Assembly (NCBI RefSeq): GCF_017168335.1 | Contig: NZ_JABFAU010000005.1 | Span: forward strand, 450,743-514,742 | Source of the DNA: Rhodococcus sp. KRD162 | GTDB lineage: Bacteria; Actinomycetota; Actinomycetes; Mycobacteriales; Mycobacteriaceae | Direction of reading: 5' to 3' | DNA length: 64,000 nucleotides | Shown here: one piece after another, positions 52,589-62,030 of the stretch | Layout of the letters: each line of letters starts with the position of its first letter | Position numbering within the stretch: the first letter of the stretch is position 1 | The notes under the pieces: generated by a model | Seen by the model: only the letters and a program-made list of their open reading frames with translations | What the model was told of the DNA's origin: nothing | Database searches by the model: none | Position numbers and translations under genes: made by a program

Positions 52589-55500
52589 TTGTTCAAGCGG
52601 ATTGCAGTAGTCAACCGAGGCGAGGCAGCAGTACGGCTGATCCGAGCCGTCCGAGAACTCAACGCCGAACACGATTACGGCATCCGAACCGTAGCGCTGC
52701 ACACCGAGGCCGAGAAGCGGGCCATGTTCGTCCGCCAGGCCGACGAAGCCGTCACATTGGCCAAGCCCGCCACCGGCTCGGCCTACCTCGACTACGACGT
52801 CCTCGAGGCGGCGCTGGTGGAGTCCGGTGCCGACGCGGTATGGGTCGGCTGGGGCTTCGTCGCCGAGGATCCCGCGTTCGCGGACCTGGTCGCTCGATTG
52901 AACATCACCTTCATCGGCCCGTCGGCCGACGCGATGCGTCTGCTGGGAGACAAGGTCGAGGCCAAGATCCTCGCCGAGAAGGTCGGCGTCCCCGTCGCAC
53001 CGTGGTCCGGCGGACCGGTCGAGACTCGCGCCGACGCCCGCCGTCACGCCGCAGCCATCGGCTACCCGCTGATCATCAAGGCCCGCTCCGGTGGTGGTGG
53101 CCGCGGTATCCGCAAGGTCTACCACGAGGACGAACTCGAACTCGCCCTCGAACGCACCCAGGGTGAGGCCGAGCGCTCGTTCGGCGACCCCGTCGTCTTC
53201 CTCGAACGGCTCGTCACCGATGCCCGTCACGTCGAGGTCCAGGTCATCGCCGACAGCCACGGCAACGTCTGGGCTCCGGGCGTGCGCGACTGCTCCATCC
53301 AGCGCCGCAACCAGAAGGTCATCGAAGAGTCCAGCTCGCCGCTGCTGACCAAGGAACAGTCCGACCATCTGCGCACCGCCTCCGCCGAGCTCGTCAAGGC
53401 CGCCGGCTACCAGGGCGCAGGAACCGTCGAGTACCTGTACCAGCCCGAGCAGAAGATCTTCACCTTCCTCGAGGTCAACACCCGCCTGCAGGTCGAGCAC
53501 CCCATCACCGAATACACCACCGGCATCGACCTGGTGAAGCTGCAGATCCTCGTCGCCGACGGCCAGGCACTACCCGGCGACTGCCCGCCCGAGTTCGGTC
53601 ACGCCGTCGAGGCCCGCCTCAACGCCGAGGACGCCGACAACGGGTTCGCACCGGCACCCGGAACGGTCGAGCTGCTCAAGTTCCCGCTCGGCACCGGCAT
53701 CCGCGTCGACACCGGCATCGCCCAGGGCGATGTCATCCCACCCGACTACGACTCGATGGTCGCCAAGGTCATCGCCTGGGGCCGCGACCGCAGCGAAGCT
53801 TTGGCTCGCTTGCGCAACGCCCTGCGGGAGACCACCGTCGTCATCGACGGCGGCACCACCACCAAGTCCTTCCTCCTCAGCCTGCTCGACCGCGAGGAAG
53901 TCATCTCCGCCTCCGCCGACACCGGCTGGCTCGACCGCACCGAAGCCGGGTCACAGACCGGGCCGACGGCCGTCGCGGACATCGCCATCATCGCCGCCGC
54001 CATCGACGCCTACGACGCCGAGGAAGGCCGCGAACGCGCAGCATTCCTCAGCTCCGCTCGCGGTGGTCGTCCCCGCGCCACCCACGCCATCGGCCGCACC
54101 GTCGAACTGAACTACCAGGGCCAGGCCTACCGGCTCGAGGTCGGACAGACCGGAACACACCGCTACACCATCGACGGCGACGGCATCGGCGAGTTGCAGG
54201 TCGACCTCGAACGCCTCGGCACCTACGAGAGCCGACTGATCATCGGCGACCGCCGCTACCAGGTCGTCACCGTCGCCGGACCCGCCCACTTCCTCGTCGA
54301 GGTCGACGGCATCAGCCACCAGATCTCCCAGGACGAGGCAGGACTGGTCCGAGCACCTGCCCCCGCCGTCGTCGTCGCCGTTCCCGTGGCCATCGGCGAC
54401 GAGGTCGAAGCAGGACAGACCCTCGTCGTCCTCGAATCGATGAAGATGGAAACCGCCGTCCGCTCCCCGTACGCGGGCACCGTGCGCGAGGTACTGGCCT
54501 CGGTCAACGGACAGGTCGACGCCGGAGCAGCCCTGCTACGTGTCGATCAGGCCGGTGAACAGAAGGTCTCCGAGCAGGCACCGCGCGTGCAGTTCCGCGG
54601 AATCGACGACGCCGCGCAACGCTCCCCGCAGCGCCGCGCCCTGGACCGACTCGACGAACTCGCCGCCCTCATCACCGGCTTCGACGTCAGCGGTGCACGC
54701 GCCCGAAATCTGTTGTCCACCTACGAAACTCTGCGCGCCGAGGTGCCACGCAACGATGCGGACCTCGTCTCCGCCGAGCTGTCACTGCTGGGCACCTTCG
54801 CCGATATCTGCGAGCTCTCCCGCAACCGTCCCACGATGGACGAGGAGAGCACCGACGAGCGCGTGCACTCCCCGCGTGAGCATCTGCACTCGTTCATGCA
54901 GTCCCTCGACGCAGACGTGCAGGGCCTCCCGGAATCGTTCCGCGGCAAGCTCACCCGCGCCTTGGCGCACTACGACGCCGCCATCGACGAGGGCCGCACC
55001 CCCGAACTCGAAGAGGCCGTCTACCGCGTCTTCCTCGCCCTGCAGCGCATGGAGAACCAGGTTCCGGTCATCGCCGCCCTGCTCGGCCACTGGCTCAGCG
55101 ACAGCTCGGCACAACCCGATGCCACCCCGGCCATGGCCGAGGTACTCGAACGACTCATCGGAGCCACCCAGGCCCGCTACCCCGTCATCGGCGACGTCGC
55201 CCGCAACCTGCGCTTCCGACTGTTCGACGAACCACAGATCCGTACCGCACGGGAGAAGATCTACGACGGCGTTCGCGGCAGCCTGCAGTACCTCGCCGAA
55301 AACCCCGACGCAGCCGACTACTCGGCCCGTGTCGCCGCTCTGGTCGCCACCCCGGAACCGCTGATCGAGCTTCTGGCACAACGAATCACCGATCCAGGTG
55401 CGCTGCTCGAGGTGATCACCCGCCAGTACTACGAGATTCGCACCCTCGAGGACGTCAAGGCCTTCGACCGCGACGGCAAGCACTTCGTCACCGGCAACTT

Positions 55501-58066
55501 CGAGCTGTCGGGCGAGCGGCTACACCTGGTCTCGACTGCGACCGACTTCGCTTCTCTGCCCGCGACTCTGGACTCGGTCGACAACATCGCGGGCCCCTCC
55601 CCCGAGCATCTCGCCGTCGACCTCTACCTGTCCTGGCCGGACGCCCCGACCGACGCCGATGATCTCTCGGCCCAGTTGCAGGCAGTGCTGGCTGCGCACC
55701 CCGGTACCGGCCGCTGGCGCCGCGTCACGGTGACGGCGTTCGGCTCGGTCACCCGCAAGATGACCTACCGTCGCACCAGTGTCGAGGGCTCCGAGCCGCT
55801 CGCCGAGGACACGATCATCCGGGACATGCACCCGCTGACCGGTCAGCGACTGGACCTGTGGCGACTGAAGAACTTCGATGGCGTTCGCCTGCCCGCCAGT
55901 GCCGGTACGTACCTGTTCCACCTGACATCGAAGGCCAACCCCTCCGACGAGCGTCTCGTCGCCCTGGCCGAGATCCGCGGTGTCACAACGCAGTTGGACG
56001 AGGCCGGCAACATCGTCGCGGTACCGGAGATCGAACGGACCGTCGCGGCCTGCCTCGACGGCATCCGCCGCGCTCAGGCCGGACGCGGCAAGAAGCGCCT
56101 CGACGCCAACCGCGTCGTGCTCTACGTCTGGCCGGTACTCAACGTGCCCGCCGACCGGATCGCCACCATCGCCCGCCACATCGCGCCGCTGACCATCGGG
56201 GCGGGCCTCGAAGAGATCACCCTCATCGCCCGTCTGGCCGAAACACCGGGCGAGACACCGCGCGAGGTCGCGTTGCGCCTGTCCTACCGATCCGGTGCAG
56301 GCATCGTCGCCAAGATCACCCCGCCGCCGACCGAGCCGATGCGTCCGCTCGACGAGTACACCCAGAAGGTCCAGCGGTCCCAAGCCCGCGGCACCGTGTA
56401 CCCGTACGAGCTGATCCCGTTGCTCAGCAGCAACGGCGGCACGTTCACCGAGTACGACTTCGACGCCGACGGCGTCCTCGCACCGGTCGATCGTCCCTAC
56501 GGTCGCAACTCCGCAGGTGTCATCGTCGGAGTCGCAACGACGCCGACCGCCAAGTACCCCGAGGGCATCACCCGCGTCGCACTGTTCGGTGACCCGACCA
56601 AGGCCCTGGGTACCGTCGCCGAGGCCGAGTGCTCGCGGATCGTCGCGGCCATCGACCTCGCCGAACAACTCGGCGCACCCGTCGAATGGTTCGCATTGTC
56701 CTCCGGCGCAACGATTTCCATGGATTCGGGCACCGAGAACATGGACTGGGTCTCACGCGGCCTGCGTCGGATCATCACCTTCACCCAGGCAGGCGGCGAG
56801 ATCAACATCGTCGTCGCAGGCATCAACGTCGGCGCGCAGCCGTACTGGAACGCCGAAGCCACCATGCTCACCCACACCAAGGGCATCCTGGTGATGACCC
56901 CAGACAGTGCGATGGTGCTCACCGGAAAGCAGTCCCTGGACTACTCCGGCGGCGTCTCGGCCGAGGACAACTTCGGTATCGGCGGCTACGACCGCGTCAT
57001 GGGCCCCAACGGCCAGGCGCAGTACTGGGCACCGAACCTGCGCGCGGCGTGCGACATCCTGTTCGCACACTACGACCACGCGTATGCCGCACCGGGAGAA
57101 CGCTTCCCGCGCCGCGCCGCCACCTCCGACCCGACCGAGCGCGACGTGCGTACCTACCCGCACGTGCACCCGTCGAGCGACTTCACCACCGTCGGCGACA
57201 TCTTCTCCTCGGTCACCAACCCGGACCGCAAGAAGCCCTTCGACATTCGCACCGTGATGCGCGCCGTAGTGGACCAGGATCACTCGGTGCTCGAGCGGTG
57301 GGCCGACATGGCCGACGCCGACACCTCCGTGGTGTTCGACGCCCACCTCGCCGGAATCCCGGTCTCGGTGATCGGTATCGAATCGCGGGCCATCCCCCGC
57401 AAGGGCTGGTTCCCCTCCGACGGCCCCGATCAGTGGACCTCGGGCACCCTGTTCCCGAACTCGTCGAAGAAGACCGCTCGCGCCATCAACGCCGCCAGCG
57501 GAAGCCGGCCGATCGTGGTGCTGGCCAACCTCTCCGGCTTCGACGGTTCGCCGGAATCGCTACGCAACATCCAGCTCGAATACGGCGCCGAAATCGGCCG
57601 CGCCATCGTCAACTTCGACGGACCGGTCGTGTTCTGTGTCGTCTCGCGCTACCACGGCGGCGCGTTCGTGGTGTTCTCCGGAGCACTCAACGACAACATG
57701 GAGGTCCTTGCAGTGGAGGGCTCCTTCGCCTCCGTGCTCGGCGGTGCCCCGGCCGCAGCAGTGGTGTTCACCCGCGACGTCAACGCCCGCACCGCAGCCG
57801 ACTCCGAGGTCAAGGAACTCGAAGCCAGGCTGAACGCAGCCGAGGACGACGCCACCCGCTCGGCACTACGGGTCGAACTGGCCACCGTGCGAGCAAACGC
57901 ACGCAACGCCAAACTGGGTGAAGTGGCCGCCGAATTCGAGGCCATCCACAACATCCAGCGAGCCCAGAGCGTCGGATCGGTGCACCACATCGTCCCCGCC
58001 GCCGAACTACGCCCACAGCTCGTCGCCGCCATCGAACGAGGAATGGCGCGCTCGCAGGCGAAGTAG
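52589..58066 (+). CDS. Single-chain acyl-CoA carboxylase (BC-BCCP-CT)
   Basis: 1825 residues. Biotin carboxylase comes first (IAVVNRGEAAVRLIRAV; ATP-grasp loop KARSGGGGRGIRK near residue 164; FLEVNTRLQVEHP). The BCCP domain has the biotinylated Lys619 in VVLESMKMETA. A long central region leads to the carboxyltransferase from about residue 1270 (GILVMTPDSAMVLTGK; VVSRYHGGAFVVFSG). This is the layout of eukaryotic-type ACC, also found in some actinobacteria, and differs from the usual split AccA3/AccD. The acyl-CoA substrate cannot be told. I place the start at TTG 52589, after aagagag, because FKRIAVVNRGE is the normal N-terminus; a GTG at 52559 would add ten unconserved residues. Confidence 0.9.
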   Translation: MFKRIAVVNRGEAAVRLIRAVRELNAEHDYGIRTVALHTEAEKRAMFVRQADEAVTLAKPATGSAYLDYDVLEAALVESGADAVWVGWGFVAEDPAFADLVARLNITFIGPSADAMRLLGDKVEAKILAEKVGVPVAPWSGGPVETRADARRHAAAIGYPLIIKARSGGGGRGIRKVYHEDELELALERTQGEAERSFGDPVVFLERLVTDARHVEVQVIADSHGNVWAPGVRDCSIQRRNQKVIEESSSPLLTKEQSDHLRTASAELVKAAGYQGAGTVEYLYQPEQKIFTFLEVNTRLQVEHPITEYTTGIDLVKLQILVADGQALPGDCPPEFGHAVEARLNAEDADNGFAPAPGTVELLKFPLGTGIRVDTGIAQGDVIPPDYDSMVAKVIAWGRDRSEALARLRNALRETTVVIDGGTTTKSFLLSLLDREEVISASADTGWLDRTEAGSQTGPTAVADIAIIAAAIDAYDAEEGRERAAFLSSARGGRPRATHAIGRTVELNYQGQAYRLEVGQTGTHRYTIDGDGIGELQVDLERLGTYESRLIIGDRRYQVVTVAGPAHFLVEVDGISHQISQDEAGLVRAPAPAVVVAVPVAIGDEVEAGQTLVVLESMKMETAVRSPYAGTVREVLASVNGQVDAGAALLRVDQAGEQKVSEQAPRVQFRGIDDAAQRSPQRRALDRLDELAALITGFDVSGARARNLLSTYETLRAEVPRNDADLVSAELSLLGTFADICELSRNRPTMDEESTDERVHSPREHLHSFMQSLDADVQGLPESFRGKLTRALAHYDAAIDEGRTPELEEAVYRVFLALQRMENQVPVIAALLGHWLSDSSAQPDATPAMAEVLERLIGATQARYPVIGDVARNLRFRLFDEPQIRTAREKIYDGVRGSLQYLAENPDAADYSARVAALVATPEPLIELLAQRITDPGALLEVITRQYYEIRTLEDVKAFDRDGKHFVTGNFELSGERLHLVSTATDFASLPATLDSVDNIAGPSPEHLAVDLYLSWPDAPTDADDLSAQLQAVLAAHPGTGRWRRVTVTAFGSVTRKMTYRRTSVEGSEPLAEDTIIRDMHPLTGQRLDLWRLKNFDGVRLPASAGTYLFHLTSKANPSDERLVALAEIRGVTTQLDEAGNIVAVPEIERTVAACLDGIRRAQAGRGKKRLDANRVVLYVWPVLNVPADRIATIARHIAPLTIGAGLEEITLIARLAETPGETPREVALRLSYRSGAGIVAKITPPPTEPMRPLDEYTQKVQRSQARGTVYPYELIPLLSSNGGTFTEYDFDADGVLAPVDRPYGRNSAGVIVGVATTPTAKYPEGITRVALFGDPTKALGTVAEAECSRIVAAIDLAEQLGAPVEWFALSSGATISMDSGTENMDWVSRGLRRIITFTQAGGEINIVVAGINVGAQPYWNAEATMLTHTKGILVMTPDSAMVLTGKQSLDYSGGVSAEDNFGIGGYDRVMGPNGQAQYWAPNLRAACDILFAHYDHAYAAPGERFPRRAATSDPTERDVRTYPHVHPSSDFTTVGDIFSSVTNPDRKKPFDIRTVMRAVVDQDHSVLERWADMADADTSVVFDAHLAGIPVSVIGIESRAIPRKGWFPSDGPDQWTSGTLFPNSSKKTARAINAASGSRPIVVLANLSGFDGSPESLRNIQLEYGAEIGRAIVNFDGPVVFCVVSRYHGGAFVVFSGALNDNMEVLAVEGSFASVLGGAPAAAVVFTRDVNARTAADSEVKELEARLNAAEDDATRSALRVELATVRANARNAKLGEVAAEFEAIHNIQRAQSVGSVHHIVPAAELRPQLVAAIERGMARSQAK

Positions 58067-58100
58067 GGCTCTAGTTCTTCAGGGCTTCGGGCTCGACGCA

Positions 58101-58174
58101 GACGCGCGCGCGTTTGCTGGATGCTCGCGGAATGGTTACCTGTTCCGCGAGCGTCCGGCGAATGCGCGCGCGTT
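58101..58174. terminator. Long imperfect hairpin between converging genes
   Basis: Arms 58101-58132 and 58143-58174 match at 27 of 32 positions, with the inner ten (gctcgcggaa/ttccgcgagc) perfect and a ten-base loop. It lies between the carboxylase stop and the converging secreted-peptide gene. There is no U-tract. The arm sequence resembles the core of the tandem array at 41.4-42.0 kb, so it may be a mobile palindrome serving as a terminator. Confidence 0.6.
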
Positions 58175-58204
58175 CGTCGGTTCGGGGGTTCGGCTCAGGC
58201 CGCG

Positions 58205-58420
58205 TTACCAGTAGGTCACGTCTGTGGCCACGACACCGGTGCATTGACCGGTGAAGATCGTCACCGCGCAGGCCTCCCAAAGCCGGCCCAGCATCTCGAA
58301 ACCACCCAACGCGCCGCTAGCGCTACCGGTGCTTGCACTTCCGGTATCGGCCACAGCGACTGCCGGCGACGCGATGGCGATAGCGGCAGCTCCCAACACA
58401 ACAGCAATGCGACGCTTCAC
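58205..58420 (-). CDS. Small secreted peptide
   Basis: 71 residues from the GTG at 58420, six bases after gaggag. A classic signal peptide (KRRIAVVLGAAAIAIASPAVAVA) is followed by a mature part of about 46 residues: a Ser/Gly/Thr linker, then LGRLWEACAVTIFTGQC with two cysteines that could pair. No family recognised. Confidence 0.75.
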   Translation of the reverse strand: MKRRIAVVLGAAAIAIASPAVAVADTGSASTGSASGALGGFEMLGRLWEACAVTIFTGQCTGVVATDVTYW

Positions 58421-58515
58421 GCTGTTCTCCTCTTTTCCTCCATCGGACATGGTTCGCTCGACGCTAATCTGGCGTCCGAATCGTCACAATCGTCCGAACG
58501 AACGATGGCCGGCCG

Positions 58516-59391
58516 TCAGAGCTCGAGGGTTCGGGCACTGACGAACCGCCGCGGTTCACCGGTCAGCGGGTCGGTGAAGTTCAGAGCCCGGGCGAGTAGC
58601 TGCAACGGCCGTGCGAAATCGTCAGCCGGAACCGATGTGTACACCGGATAGTACGGGTCGCCGACGATGGGAATCCCCAACGACGACAGATGGATTCGGA
58701 GCTGATGAGTCTTTCCCGTCCTCGGGAAGAGTCGATACCGAGCGAGGGTGCCGAGTGTATCGATCAGTTCGATCCGGGTCTCACTGTTCGGCTCCCCTGG
58801 CTCCTCGTACGCAGTCATCACGCCGTGTTCCTTCTGAATTCTGCTACGCACGATGCGCGGAAACTCCAGCGTTGCATCGAATCCCGCGATCGCCTGGTAT
58901 TCCTTGGTGACGCTGCGCGAGGAGAAGAGTTCCTGGTACGGCCGTCGGGCATGCTTGGTCTTGGTGAAGAGCAACACCCCCGCGGTGGCACGATCGAGTC
59001 GGTGCGCGGGCGTGAGATCGGCGCAATCGAACTGCTTGCGCAACCGCACCAGCGCGGTTTCGGTGACGTGCCGACCACGTGGGATGGTGGCGAGAAAATG
59101 CGGCTTGTCGACCACCAGGAGATCCTCGTCCTCGTGCAGGATGCCGATCTCGAACGGAACCGGAACCTCCTGCGCTGGAACGCGATAGAAGTACACCTGG
59201 CTGCCGGGACGGTACCGGGAATCCAGGGTTATGGGCCGAGATTTCTCGTTCACCAGTTCGGCGTCGCGGATGGCGCGACGCCAATCGTCCTCCGGCATCT
59301 CACGCTCGAGATACTCGACGATGGTTCTGGCCGAATCTCCATGCGGCAACAGCAGTCTCAGCGGAGCGAGACCGTCCCGGAAAGGCAGCAT
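58516..59391 (-). CDS. RluA-family pseudouridine synthase
   Basis: 291 residues. The catalytic motif is LTPAHRLDRATAGVLLFTK with the essential Asp, followed by YQAIAGF and the C-terminal KTHQLRIHLSSLGIPIVGDP. It isomerises uridine in rRNA or tRNA; the exact site cannot be inferred. Two bases separate its start from the trhO stop, so they probably form one operon. The N-terminal 80 residues are divergent from canonical RluA. Confidence 0.9.
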   Translation of the reverse strand: MLPFRDGLAPLRLLLPHGDSARTIVEYLEREMPEDDWRRAIRDAELVNEKSRPITLDSRYRPGSQVYFYRVPAQEVPVPFEIGILHEDEDLLVVDKPHFLATIPRGRHVTETALVRLRKQFDCADLTPAHRLDRATAGVLLFTKTKHARRPYQELFSSRSVTKEYQAIAGFDATLEFPRIVRSRIQKEHGVMTAYEEPGEPNSETRIELIDTLGTLARYRLFPRTGKTHQLRIHLSSLGIPIVGDPYYPVYTSVPADDFARPLQLLARALNFTDPLTGEPRRFVSARTLEL

Positions 59392-59393
59392 CC

Positions 59394-60236
59394 TCAGGCG
59401 CAGTCGAGACAGATCAACCGCAGACCACGGCCGGCATCGCCGTCGAAATCCTGGTACCGGGACGTCGGGTTACCGCACGCACTGCAGCGACCGATGACGG
59501 CGGTGTGGTCGGAGAAGTTCTGTGCCATCCGCTTGTCGAAAACGAACAGCGAACCCTCCCACAGCGCGTCGTCACCGAAAGTCTCTGCGTACCGAACGAT
59601 TCCGCCGTCGAGCTGATACACCTCCTCGAACCCGCGGGCCACCATCAAGGAAGAGAGCACCTCGCACCGCACTCCCCCGGTGCAGTACGTGACCACCGGC
59701 GACTGCTTCAGATGGTCGTAGGCACCGGAATCGAGCTGGGAGACGAAGTCCCTCGTCGTCTCGACATCCGGCACCACGGCGTTCTTGAACCTGCCGATCT
59801 GTGCCTCGAACGCGTTGCGGCCGTCGAAGAAAACGACATCGTCGCCGCGGGAATCGACGAGCTCGTGCACCTGCTCCGGACTCAGATGGGTGCCACCGCC
59901 CACCACCCCGTCGGCGTCGACCTTCAATTCACCGGGTGCGCCGAACGTGACGATCTCCTCGCGGACTCGCACGCTCAAACGCGGAAAATCGTTGCCGAGT
60001 CCCTCGGACCACTTGATATCGGCCGCCTTGAAGGCCGGATAACTTCGAGTGCCGCGCACATAGCGCTTGACGTCGTCGACATCACCGCCCACCGTCGCGT
60101 TGATGCCGTGTTCGGAGACGAGGATGCGTCCGGTCAGATTGTTCGACGCGGCCAGCGTCTGCTGCCACAGCCGGATCGCTTCGGGATCGGGCAGCGGAGT
60201 GAAGACGTAGAACAGGACGATTTTCGGTACAGCCAC
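59394..60236 (-). CDS. trhO: tRNA uridine(34) hydroxylase, rhodanese-like
   Basis: 280 residues of the YceA/UPF0176 family. The N-terminal ferredoxin-like part ([28 protein letters not shown]) is followed by a rhodanese domain with the catalytic cysteine in [12 protein letters not shown] near residue 180, and a Cys-rich tail ([14 protein letters not shown]). TrhO makes 5-hydroxyuridine at tRNA position 34. Operon with the pseudouridine synthase, giving a two-gene RNA-modification unit. Confidence 0.92.
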   Translation of the reverse strand: MAVPKIVLFYVFTPLPDPEAIRLWQQTLAASNNLTGRILVSEHGINATVGGDVDDVKRYVRGTRSYPAFKAADIKWSEGLGNDFPRLSVRVREEIVTFGAPGELKVDADGVVGGGTHLSPEQVHELVDSRGDDVVFFDGRNAFEAQIGRFKNAVVPDVETTRDFVSQLDSGAYDHLKQSPVVTYCTGGVRCEVLSSLMVARGFEEVYQLDGGIVRYAETFGDDALWEGSLFVFDKRMAQNFSDHTAVIGRCSACGNPTSRYQDFDGDAGRGLRLICLDCA

Positions 60237-60257
60237 GTCGACCAGTATGGCGCGTTA

Positions 60258-61907
60258 TCAGGCAGGCGGCACCGCCGCCCGGACGCGCTGAGTACCCGAG
60301 TCGACGGTGAAGCCCGCTCCCCAATACACCCCGGTCTGCGGATCCTCCTTGGCAGTGAGGAACCAGTGGTCCATCCGAGCAGCCGACTTGGTGACCTCGA
60401 AGATGCCGAAACCGTGACTGTCGAGGTCCACGAACTTCACATGGTGGTTGAGCGCCTTGAAGGCTTCCTCGGCGACGCGTCCCAGCGTATGCGGCGGGGT
60501 ATGCGTCAGATCATCGACGTTTGCGGAGCTCACAGACGTGACGACCAGTTCGGTGGCAGCGGGTTCGGTGGTCGCGTAGTGCGCTGCGTCGAGGGGTACC
60601 TCACACGCCCACGCCGAGTGGATGTCGCCGGTGATGAACACCGTGTTGTCCACGCCGGCATCGACGATCGCGCTGAGCAGCTTGCGGCGGTCGGCCGTGT
60701 ATCCGTCCCACGGATCGGCGTTGTAGGGCAGGCCGCCCTCCGGGATGCCGAGGAGCGAGGTGACGGCCTTCGCTGCGTCTCGATCGAGCGGTGGGATCAG
60801 AGTCGCCGTGATCATCACCGGGTTGCCGACGATCTTCCATTGCGTCGGCGAGGACACGATGCCATCGGTGAGCCACTGCATCTGCTCGGCACCGGTGATC
60901 GTGCGGTTCGGAGAATCGACCTCGGGCCCGTTGAACGGCAAGACCTGCTGCGAGCGGTAGGTACGCAGATCCAGCATCGAGAGCTCGAGCAGATTGCCGA
61001 ACCGAAGCCTGCGGTACAGGTGGCGATTGGTCGCGGTGCCGGCCGCGCGGACCGGCATCCACTCGTAGTACGCCTTCTCCGAATTGGCTTTGCGGGTGTA
61101 CCAATCGCCCTCGGTGGCCGGGGTGTGGTTCTCGGCGCCCCCGTCGTAGGCGTCGTTGGCCGACTCGTGGTCGTCCCACGTGCAGATCCACGGCACGCCG
61201 ACGTGCGCGGCCTGCAGATCGGGATCGGACTTGTATTGCCCGTGACGCTGACGGTAATCGGCGAGCGTGACGATCTCGTGGGTGGGCGAATGTACCCGAA
61301 CGACGCCGTTGCGCCCCGGAAACCCGCCCGTCTCGTACTCGTAGATGTAGTCACCGAGGTGGACGATGGCGTCCAGGTCTCCCCTGGCGGCAAGGTGGCG
61401 GTAGGCACCGAAATACCCCGACTCCCAGTTGGAGCACGAGACGACACCGAAGCGCATCGCGTCGATATCGGCATCGTTGGCCGGAGCGGTGTGCGTTGTC
61501 CCGACAGCCGAAGACGCGTCGCTCGTGCGGAAATCGTAGAAGTACGTGGTGCCTGCGCTGAGGCCGTCGACGTCGACCTTGACGGTGTGATCGGTATCGG
61601 GTCCGGTGGAGACGGTTCCGGAGGAGACGACATCGCTCATATCCGCGCTGCGGGCGATCCGCCACGTCACCGAAACCTGCGGGCCGACGCCGGAGCCCGG
61701 GGTGGCGTCGGGCGTGGGGGTGATGCGGGTCCACAGGATGATCGCGTCGGGCAACGGATCTCCCGAGGCCACCCCGTGCAGAAAGCCTCGATCGCTACTC
61801 TGCGCGTGTGCGGTCGCCGGCAGTGTCGTGGCGACTCCGGCCACTGCGACGGCCACCGACGAGGAGCGAAGAAACGTTCTTCTGGAAAGCGCAGACTCAG
61901 CATGCAT
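60258..61907 (-). CDS. phoD: PhoD-like phosphatase (alkaline phosphatase D family), Tat-exported
   Basis: 549 residues. A twin-arginine signal (SRRTFLRSSS, then a hydrophobic stretch ending AHAQ) directs Tat export. Domain signatures: FLHGVASGDPLPDAIILWTR, SCSNWESGYFGAYRHLA, VHLGDYIYEYETG, WDDHESANDAYDGG and FITGDIHSAWACEV. It hydrolyses phosphomono- or diesters outside the cell with Fe/Ca cofactors. The ATG at 61907 begins MHAESALSRRTF; the longer frame has no support. Confidence 0.92.
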   Translation of the reverse strand: MHAESALSRRTFLRSSSVAVAVAGVATTLPATAHAQSSDRGFLHGVASGDPLPDAIILWTRITPTPDATPGSGVGPQVSVTWRIARSADMSDVVSSGTVSTGPDTDHTVKVDVDGLSAGTTYFYDFRTSDASSAVGTTHTAPANDADIDAMRFGVVSCSNWESGYFGAYRHLAARGDLDAIVHLGDYIYEYETGGFPGRNGVVRVHSPTHEIVTLADYRQRHGQYKSDPDLQAAHVGVPWICTWDDHESANDAYDGGAENHTPATEGDWYTRKANSEKAYYEWMPVRAAGTATNRHLYRRLRFGNLLELSMLDLRTYRSQQVLPFNGPEVDSPNRTITGAEQMQWLTDGIVSSPTQWKIVGNPVMITATLIPPLDRDAAKAVTSLLGIPEGGLPYNADPWDGYTADRRKLLSAIVDAGVDNTVFITGDIHSAWACEVPLDAAHYATTEPAATELVVTSVSSANVDDLTHTPPHTLGRVAEEAFKALNHHVKFVDLDSHGFGIFEVTKSAARMDHWFLTAKEDPQTGVYWGAGFTVDSGTQRVRAAVPPA

Positions 61908-61946
61908 GCGGTCAGTCCATTCGATCAGCGTGAGAAGGTCAACCCC

Positions 61947-61990
61947 TCGTGCGCCTTTTGCGTACACATAGGTACGCAAAAGGCGCACGA
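61947..61990. repeat. Perfect 19-bp inverted repeat between divergent phoD and photolyase genes
   Basis: tcgtgcgccttttgcgtac (61947-61965) and its exact reverse complement (61972-61990) flank a six-base loop. It is too long and exact for chance. It lies in the shared upstream region of two divergent genes, 40 bp from each start, so it may be an operator, a transcript hairpin or a mobile palindrome; the sequence does not decide. Confidence 0.9.
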
Positions 61991-62030
61991 CCGGGGTTTG
62001 CCGCAGCGGAGCCGGGAGAACACTGAGTCC

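Noticed and set aside
59079..62030. Nearly 1000-codon upstream extension of the photolyase-related frame
   Set aside because: It is antisense to three well-supported genes (RluA type, trhO, phoD) and is Arg/Gly/Asp-rich; the real start is the ATG at 62031.
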